Shown here: one piece after another, positions 36,538 through 40,742 of the stretch
How positions within the stretch are numbered: position 1 is the stretch's first letter
Layout of the letters: each line of letters opens with the position of its first letter
NCBI GenBank assembly: GCA_002401765.2
Contig: NVTY02000026.1
Span: 1-40,742 of the forward strand
From: Thiotrichaceae bacterium
GTDB lineage: Bacteria > Pseudomonadota > Gammaproteobacteria > SZUA-140
DNA length: 40,742 nucleotides
Direction of reading: 5' to 3'
Translations under genes and position numbers: made by a program
The notes under the pieces: model-generated
What the model saw: only the letters and a program-made list of their open reading frames with translations
What the model was told of the DNA's origin: nothing
The model's database searches: none

Positions 36538-37533
36538 ATGCCCAAGCCCCGCTGTTCTCAGGTCTCGCTTGCGAGTATCCCTTATTATCACTGTGTCTCG
36601 CGCTGCGTTAGACGTGCTTTCTTGTGCGCCAAAGACACTGCCACGGCTCGTAGTTTTGAGCATCGTCACCAGTGGATTGAGGATAAGCTCTACGTCTTGA
36701 GCGATATATTTTCAATTGAATTATATGCTTATGCGGTGATGTCGAATCACTACCACCTCGTATTGTTTGTGGACCAACCGCGTGCAGCAGAGTGGTCAGT
36801 TGATGAAGTCATCCGTCGTTGGCACCTGCTCTTTTCCGGCAATTTTCTGTCACAACGCTACCTACGTGGGGAGTCGATGAGTCGTGCTGAGCGCGATGTA
36901 CTGGATGATTGCGTTACCTCATGGCGTGGACGATTAATTGATATCAGCTGGTTTATGCGGGTGCTCAACGAAGGCATCGCACGGAAGGCGAATGCAGAGG
37001 ATCAATGTACCGGGCGCTTTTGGGAGGGGCGTTTTAAATCTCAGGCACTGCTGGATGAGGCTGCGTTGATGGCCTGCCTGGCGTATGTTGATTTGAATCC
37101 AGTTCGAGCAGGGATGGCTAAGACACCAGAGGCGTCTAAACATACCCGTATTAAAAAGCATATTACTCAGGCTCAAACAGCCCATATTGCAAACCATCCA
37201 CAACAACAGGCTAAAGGGCTATTTCCTTTTGTTGGCAATCCGCGTGGTGAGATGCCACCTGGATTAGCATTTAAATTAACCGACTATCTTGAGCTGGTGG
37301 ACTGGAGTGGGCGTATGCTGCGCAAAGGCAAGCGCGGCAGTATTGATAGTCAGTGTCCGCCGATACTTGAGCGGTTAAATATTGAGCCTGAGCATTGGGG
37401 TTATTTGATCAAAAATTTTGAGAGTCGTTTTAAATCACTGGTGGGTAGCGCTTTCAAACTGAAGCAGGCCTGCCAGGCACTGGATTACCAGCGCACGCCC
37501 GGTATTCGAAGTTGTGAGTATTATTTTTCTTAG
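36538..37533 (+). mobile_element. REP-associated/Y1-type transposase (IS200/IS605-like HUH enzyme)
   Basis: This 331-residue protein begins PYYHCVSRCVRRAFLC (residues 15-30) and carries AVMSNHYHLVLFV with the HUH pair His71/His73. Further on are GRFWEGRFKSQALLDEAAL and ACLAYVDLNPVRAGMA. This is the Y1_Tnp family whose members move single-stranded DNA or REP hairpins. The length is normal for the family and no frame breaks are seen. AAGGAGTG precedes the ATG by 5-6 bases. No flanking IS605-type partner gene is present, which fits a RAYT-like domesticated or REP-linked transposase. REP-like repeats occur at 37819 and elsewhere in the window. Confidence 0.88.
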
Positions 37534-37947
37534 AAAGAATCAATGGGTACCACTATCTTATCGCATCAATTGATTGTTGAGGCGTGTGCTTGTCTTGCCT
37601 TCAGGGTGCGGTACAGTGATGGTAGTAACAGCCAGAAATTTCTCAACATCCGCTATAAAATAGCCTTCATTACTAGCCTTTTCACGCCCTCGTAAACCAT
37701 GATCATTTCAGATTTGAATTTTCACCCCTTTGATTTTTGAACTTTCTTATTATGGGTGGCTTATTAGTTTTCATAAAAAACGCAACCAAATTAACATTTT
37801 AAGTTTAAATTAAGTTTGTCTTTGTCATCCGGAGGCCGGAATCCAGAGACCACTAGAATAGCAGCGTTGGATACTGGAAAATCAGCGACCCCATCGATCG
37901 CAAAAACGCTGCGAAGGCCTGTCCAGCTCTACTGCGCTGTTATGCAT
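37534..37947 (+). other. Gap downstream of the transposase
   Basis: No intact gene is seen. On the minus strand a 49-codon frame without a start (about 37706-37560) reads GREKASNEGYFIADVEKFLA and TVPHPEGKTSTRLNNQL before its stop; it may be the tail of a lost gene. An A/T-rich stretch (37720-37815) leads into REP-like repeat copy C. Confidence 0.35.
37819..37890 (+). repeat. REP-like dispersed repeat, copy C
   Basis: The element begins TTGTCATCCGGAGGCCGG, continues AATCCAGAGACCACTAGAA and ends AGCAGCGTTGGATACTGG. CCGGAATCC and GGATACTGG form an imperfect inverted repeat. It aligns with copy B at 21375 over about 65 bases, with about four-fifths identity by eye. Confidence 0.7.
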
Positions 37948-38484
37948 TTAGAACATTTTCTTTATTCCTAAATTTAAGCCTTCATAGTCATAAGTATCAT
38001 CACTTAGATAAAACACATATTCACCTGAAAAATAAACACCATCACTCAACTCAGATTCAGCACCAATACCATATGATAAGCTACTCTCATCTTCAGAAAA
38101 GGAAAAGCCTAGAGATGAGGCTGTGATTTTCCCTTTAGTAAAACCAATTAACCCGTATAGGTTAGCTGTTGATGACAATGGAATATCACCTTTCAAGAAC
38201 AATGAAAGTGCAGTATTTAATTCAATATTCACATCAGGCCCCCAAGTGCTAATGGTGTCATCACCAATGCCCCTGGTTAAGCGTCCTTCAAATGCCACAG
38301 CATCAGATATATACGTTCCGAATTTTAACTCCAAGCCAGTTAGACTTGCACTCGAAAAACCTGTTGCTTCGTATGAGCCCATGTGATAACCAATTCCGCC
38401 GTATTTTTCTCCCTCATTAGCATTTACAGCCATTGAGCTGATCAAACATGCTATCGCAACAGCACCAATATTATATAACTTCAT
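37948..38484 (-). CDS. Small outer-membrane beta-barrel protein (porin-like)
   Basis: This 178-residue protein has a Sec signal peptide (MKLYNIGAVAIACLISSMAVNA). Alternating hydrophobic/polar strands suggest an 8-stranded barrel: KYGGIGYHMGSYEATGF, LTGLELKFGTYISDAVAFEG, VYFSGEYVFYL and a final strand ending in Phe (LGIKKMF), the usual signal for outer-membrane insertion. On the minus strand CAGGAGAAAG precedes the chosen ATG by 5 bases; an upstream in-frame ATG (38502) lacks this. It resembles the OMP_b-brl family of putative surface proteins. No specific function can be given. Confidence 0.85.
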   Translation of the reverse strand: MKLYNIGAVAIACLISSMAVNANEGEKYGGIGYHMGSYEATGFSSASLTGLELKFGTYISDAVAFEGRLTRGIGDDTISTWGPDVNIELNTALSLFLKGDIPLSSTANLYGLIGFTKGKITASSLGFSFSEDESSLSYGIGAESELSDGVYFSGEYVFYLSDDTYDYEGLNLGIKKMF

Positions 38485-38555
38485 ACTTTCTCCTGGTTTC
38501 AATTGAGATCAATGGGGGTAGGTTTAAGTTGACCCCTTATTCTCACAATCTATCC

Positions 38556-38861
38556 TTATTCGTTATGTGCTTTTTTAGGTGTGAACTTAATTTCTATATC
38601 GTAACCCACAGCATCCGCGTATTGCTCAATTGTTGATAGCTTTGGAGAGTTAACCGAGTTTGCATTCTCTAGTCTGGAAATATTACTTTTCTGTGTATGC
38701 AGTACATCAGCAATCTGCTCCTGAGTTAACCCCGCTTTTTGGCGTAGTGCGATGAGCTTTTTACGTAATGCATAGGCTGGAGCTAGAGATTGATACTCTT
38801 TATTAACAGCAGCTTTAGAAAGTGCTTTTTTCTTAAAATCTGTTAGTGTTGATCTGTTCAT
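38556..38861 (-). CDS. higA: XRE-family antitoxin (HigA-like)
   Basis: This 101-residue protein has a Cro/CI HTH in the middle: LRKKLIALRQKAGLTQEQIA, then DVLHTQKSNISRLEN, and SPKLSTIEQYADAVGYDIEI. The arrangement with an upstream DUF891/Gp49-like toxin gene and a 4-base overlap is typical of HigB-HigA (toxin first). The N-terminal ~30 residues are Lys/Ala-rich and probably contact the toxin. It should repress the pair's promoter through the palindrome at 39186-39205. Confidence 0.87.
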   Translation of the reverse strand: MNRSTLTDFKKKALSKAAVNKEYQSLAPAYALRKKLIALRQKAGLTQEQIADVLHTQKSNISRLENANSVNSPKLSTIEQYADAVGYDIEIKFTPKKAHNE

Positions 38862-39181
38862 TTTGAAACCTCTTTCATTCGCTTTTTTGCTAAGTCCAAA
38901 TCCTTTTTAGATGTCTTTTGTGACTTTTTAATAAATGAATGAAGTATTACGACTTCTTTGCCTTTTACAACGCAATATGCTGATCTACCAATACCTTCTT
39001 TACCTTTAGCTCTGATTTCATAGAGGCCTGAATCTAGCCTGCCCACATATGGCTTACCTAGATTTGGCCCTAATTTTTCTATCATTTCAGCTATATGCAG
39101 AAAGTTAGCCAAAATACCAGTTGGAAATTTTAGTGTTTGAGTCTCAACTTTATCGCTGTAAAACGTAATTTTCCATTTCAT
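38858..39181 (-). CDS. higB: RelE/HigB-type toxin (Gp49-like, DUF891)
   Basis: This 107-residue protein fits phage-derived Gp49-like/HigB mRNA interferases: IAEMIEKLGPNLGKPYVGRL, LYEIRAKGKEGIGRSAYCVV and VVILHSFIKKSQKTSKKDLD. The GLYEIR, R-x-xY and LHxFxKKxxKTP-like blocks are the family signature; here the P is replaced by S. Such toxins cleave mRNA at the ribosome and are neutralised by the HTH partner encoded just downstream. The predicted promoter leaves almost no leader before the ATG. The gene is intact. Confidence 0.9.
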   Translation of the reverse strand: MKWKITFYSDKVETQTLKFPTGILANFLHIAEMIEKLGPNLGKPYVGRLDSGLYEIRAKGKEGIGRSAYCVVKGKEVVILHSFIKKSQKTSKKDLDLAKKRMKEVSK

Positions 39182-39185
39182 ATGC

Positions 39186-39218
39186 AGTTATCATAGTTGA
39201 TAACTTCGAGAATGGCAA
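39186..39218 (-). promoter_or_regulatory. Promoter and operator palindrome of the HigB-HigA pair
   Basis: On the minus strand TTGCCA (39218-39213), a 17-base spacer and TATGAT (39195-39190) form a strong sigma-70 promoter. AGTTATC (39186-39192) and GATAACT (39199-39205) form a perfect 7-base inverted repeat with a 6-base spacer overlapping the -10. The expected start site (~39183) lies only about 2 bases before the toxin ATG, so the mRNA would be nearly leaderless. Confidence 0.7.
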
Positions 39219-39340
39219 GTTTGATTTTTTTGCACAGACACGGTAGGAACACTGATTGCTCAGCGTCCCCCGCACAGATCCCCGCATGAAGTTTTCCCTC
39301 ACGGAGCTCCTCTGCAAGCACGATCACTTGCAGGATCTAG

Positions 39341-39598
39341 GTAAAAGAAATACGACATTTTTCAAGTGAACGGTTTGGAAAAGTGCGGACAAAACGCTAC
39401 CTCAAAGATTTAAAAGATAGAATGGGTTTTCTTGCCAGAAATCCAGATAAAGGCAAAAAACGCGAAGATATAACGACAAATTGGGACTGTTATAGCTATT
39501 TTGAAGGCCGTCATACGGTCTTTTATCAACCGCACAACGATCATATTATGATCATTGACCTGCTTCACCAGGGCATGGAACCGTCAAACCACCTCTAG
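39341..39598 (+). pseudogene. ParE-like toxin remnant, N-terminus lost
   Basis: The frame after the stop at 39338-39340 reads VKEIRHFSSERFGKVRTKRY, then LARNPDKGKKREDI, YFEGRHTVFYQPHNDHIMII and DLLHQGMEPSNHL. This is the ParE/RelE toxin pattern (start of helix 1, NPxxGKxR, GRHxxFY, LHQxMxPxxHL). The usual first 10-15 residues (first beta strand) are missing. The preceding bases (CAGGATCTAGG) would continue the frame if one base were removed. A GTG at 39383 could start a shorter protein, but that would lack helix 1. It is probably inactive, with no antitoxin gene beside it. Confidence 0.7.
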
Positions 39599-39773
39599 CT
39601 CTGCTCTCTTTCTGGTCGATCATCAAGCCAGTTTTGCCAAACAGGGTTCAATAATTCGCTATAATCGCACTCAAGAGCTACCGCCAATTTGAAAATAGCC
39701 CCTATACTCGATAGTTTGTCTACGGCTTCGATGGATTGATAGTATCGCGTTGATAAACCCGTTTTACCCTAAT
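39595..39773 (-). pseudogene. C-terminal remnant of an XRE-type HTH protein
   Basis: On the minus strand a frame without a start, opened after an in-frame TAG near 39771, reads GKTGLSTRYYQSIEAVDKLS, then IGAIFKLAVALECDYSELLNP, WQNWLDDRPEREQS and stop. This is the second half of a Cro/CI HTH and its usual continuation (TGLSxRYYQxIE...LaxALxCdxseLl). The first half is missing or frameshifted. The sequence from 39774 to 40037 shows no gene I can support. Confidence 0.6.
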
Positions 39774-40037
39774 GCTGCCAATTATTGCCACGCCGAATGA
39801 TCTGTTGCGGAATACCGGGCAGGCAGATCATGGATAATAGTCGTTGCTTACAAAAATCCTCTTCTCGTTATAAATCCCAATATTTCTTTGTTTCGGTCTA
39901 ACTATGACCCCAAACTCCGTGCGAAAATCGAAAGGGGCACAATCGATGTACCCCCTTCGCTGGATAGCTGTCCCATTGGGATGGAAAAGAACTGTGTCAA
40001 ACTCTGCGCCATCACAAGCACACAGTTCACGCAGAAT

Positions 40038-40742
40038 TTAGTTCTCAATAACCGTCGTATGTTGCAGGTTAATGGTGTCTTCCATGTCTGTGGCTGTTAC
40101 CCGCACCGGTGTGACTATTAAAGTCCCATCAACGAGACTTGCAGCGACTGTTGCATCGATCGTAATGATCTGGCTTGCATCTGCGGCCATGGTTCCAAGA
40201 TTCCACACTGCTTCTTCCGTCGGATCACAAGTTCCTGAACAACCCGCAGCATCTGGTTCAGCATCCGTACTAAAGTAGAAAGAGAGTTCGGCTGGCACTC
40301 GAAACATGACACTCACATCATCAACCGGAAGACCATAATCATTGGTCACCGTAATGGTATAAGCCAGAATACTGCTGGATGCTACGGGATCAGGTGTAGC
40401 CACAATATCTACCGATAATAGCGAAGCAATTCCTCCAGCTTCTGCAACAGAAACTGAAAACTCACTCCGATTATCGATTTCAAGTCCGCCATCATGGGTC
40501 AATTCAGCAGTCAGTGTAAGAATATCACCCGCCGTAGCGTTATCGGCTACTACAGTGATTTCGCGATGCACGGCAGCCCCTGAGTTTAGCGTACCCTCAT
40601 TCCACACCACCTCACCAGGGCTGACTTCAGTACCGCCATCACTGATGGAACTGACCGTAACGCCTGAAGGTAAAAAGGCCCGCAATTCTACCGTGGTCAA
40701 AGATCCTGCGCTGGTATTGCCGAAATCAAGTTGGTAGGTAAA
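40038..40742 (-). CDS. DUF11-type surface repeat protein, C-terminal part (cut by window edge)
   Basis: The frame continues past the right edge, so only the last ~234 residues are seen. It holds two DUF11-like Ig-fold repeats: LDFGNTSAGSLTTVELRAFL...VVWNEGTLNSGAA and ILAYTITVTNDYGLPVDDVS...AVWNLGTMAADASQ, each with the typical Y-x-I-x-V-x-N and W-N-L-G-x-L signatures. Such repeats form long stalks of secreted or cell-surface proteins. A Cys pair (AAGCSGTCDP) lies in the second repeat. The protein ends without a sorting signal that I can recognise (HTTVIEN). It is probably the end of a large extracellular protein. Confidence 0.8.
   Translation of the reverse strand, partial: FTYQLDFGNTSAGSLTTVELRAFLPSGVTVSSISDGGTEVSPGEVVWNEGTLNSGAAVHREITVVADNATAGDILTLTAELTHDGGLEIDNRSEFSVSVAEAGGIASLLSVDIVATPDPVASSSILAYTITVTNDYGLPVDDVSVMFRVPAELSFYFSTDAEPDAAGCSGTCDPTEEAVWNLGTMAADASQIITIDATVAASLVDGTLIVTPVRVTATDMEDTINLQHTTVIEN

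Noticed and set aside
39888..40121. 77-codon TTG frame overlapping the end of the DUF11 gene
   Set aside because: It has no ribosome-binding site, no recognisable domain, and overlaps a better gene on the other strand.

Overview
The window looks like accessory DNA from a gammaproteobacterium. The evidence is type VI secretion (T6SS) genes, an XthA-type exonuclease, a REP-associated (Y1) transposase with REP-like dispersed repeats, Sec/lipoprotein signals and an outer-membrane beta-barrel protein. The species cannot be named from the sequence. Base composition is mosaic: sample 60-base rows are about 38% G+C in tssE (row 1801), 65% in the effector cassette (row 7441), 67% in jetA (row 22861) and 40% in the PHP-ATPase gene (row 26641).

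Positions 1-14840 are a T6SS region. The first ~85 bases encode the end of a PepSY-type membrane protein that runs out of frame into tssC, which has no ATG start here. tssC-tssE-tssF-tssG follow with overlaps or very short gaps. Next is a G+C-rich effector cassette: PAAR-like tip protein, TIGR02270 HEAT-like protein, a ketosynthase-like protein without its catalytic Cys, a Tle1-type DUF2235 phospholipase, and a lipoprotein that is probably its immunity factor. Debris of a second phospholipase and probably a second immunity gene flanks a DUF6484 gene. tssH (clpV) ends the block. tssB, tssK, tssL, tssM, tssJ, hcp and a full vgrG are not in the window.

Positions 14990-20022 hold four overlapping genes for exported proteins (two of them lipoproteins), three of which are TPR or TPR-like. 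A secreted pentapeptide-repeat protein (20497-21249) and xthA on the minus strand (21580-22344) follow.

Positions 22580-36465 are a defence island built around a type III Wadjet system: jetA and jetB, then 5.6 kb of inserted cargo, then jetC and jetD. The cargo is an XRE regulator, a PHP-domain/SMC-like ATPase, an AlbA_2/Schlafen-type protein with a GHKL ATPase fold, a dead 5' fragment of a second jetC allele, a truncated RhuM gene, and a CopG-PIN toxin-antitoxin pair with an evident promoter/operator. The regulator-ATPase-AlbA_2 trio is the best candidate for an undescribed system. The dead jetC fragment suggests that the jetB/jetC junction is a cargo-swapping site.

Positions 36538-40742 contain a Y1/RAYT transposase, a REP-like repeat, an outer-membrane beta-barrel gene, an intact HigB-HigA pair with a strong promoter/operator, remnants of a ParE toxin and an HTH protein, and the C-terminal part of a DUF11 surface protein running off the right edge.
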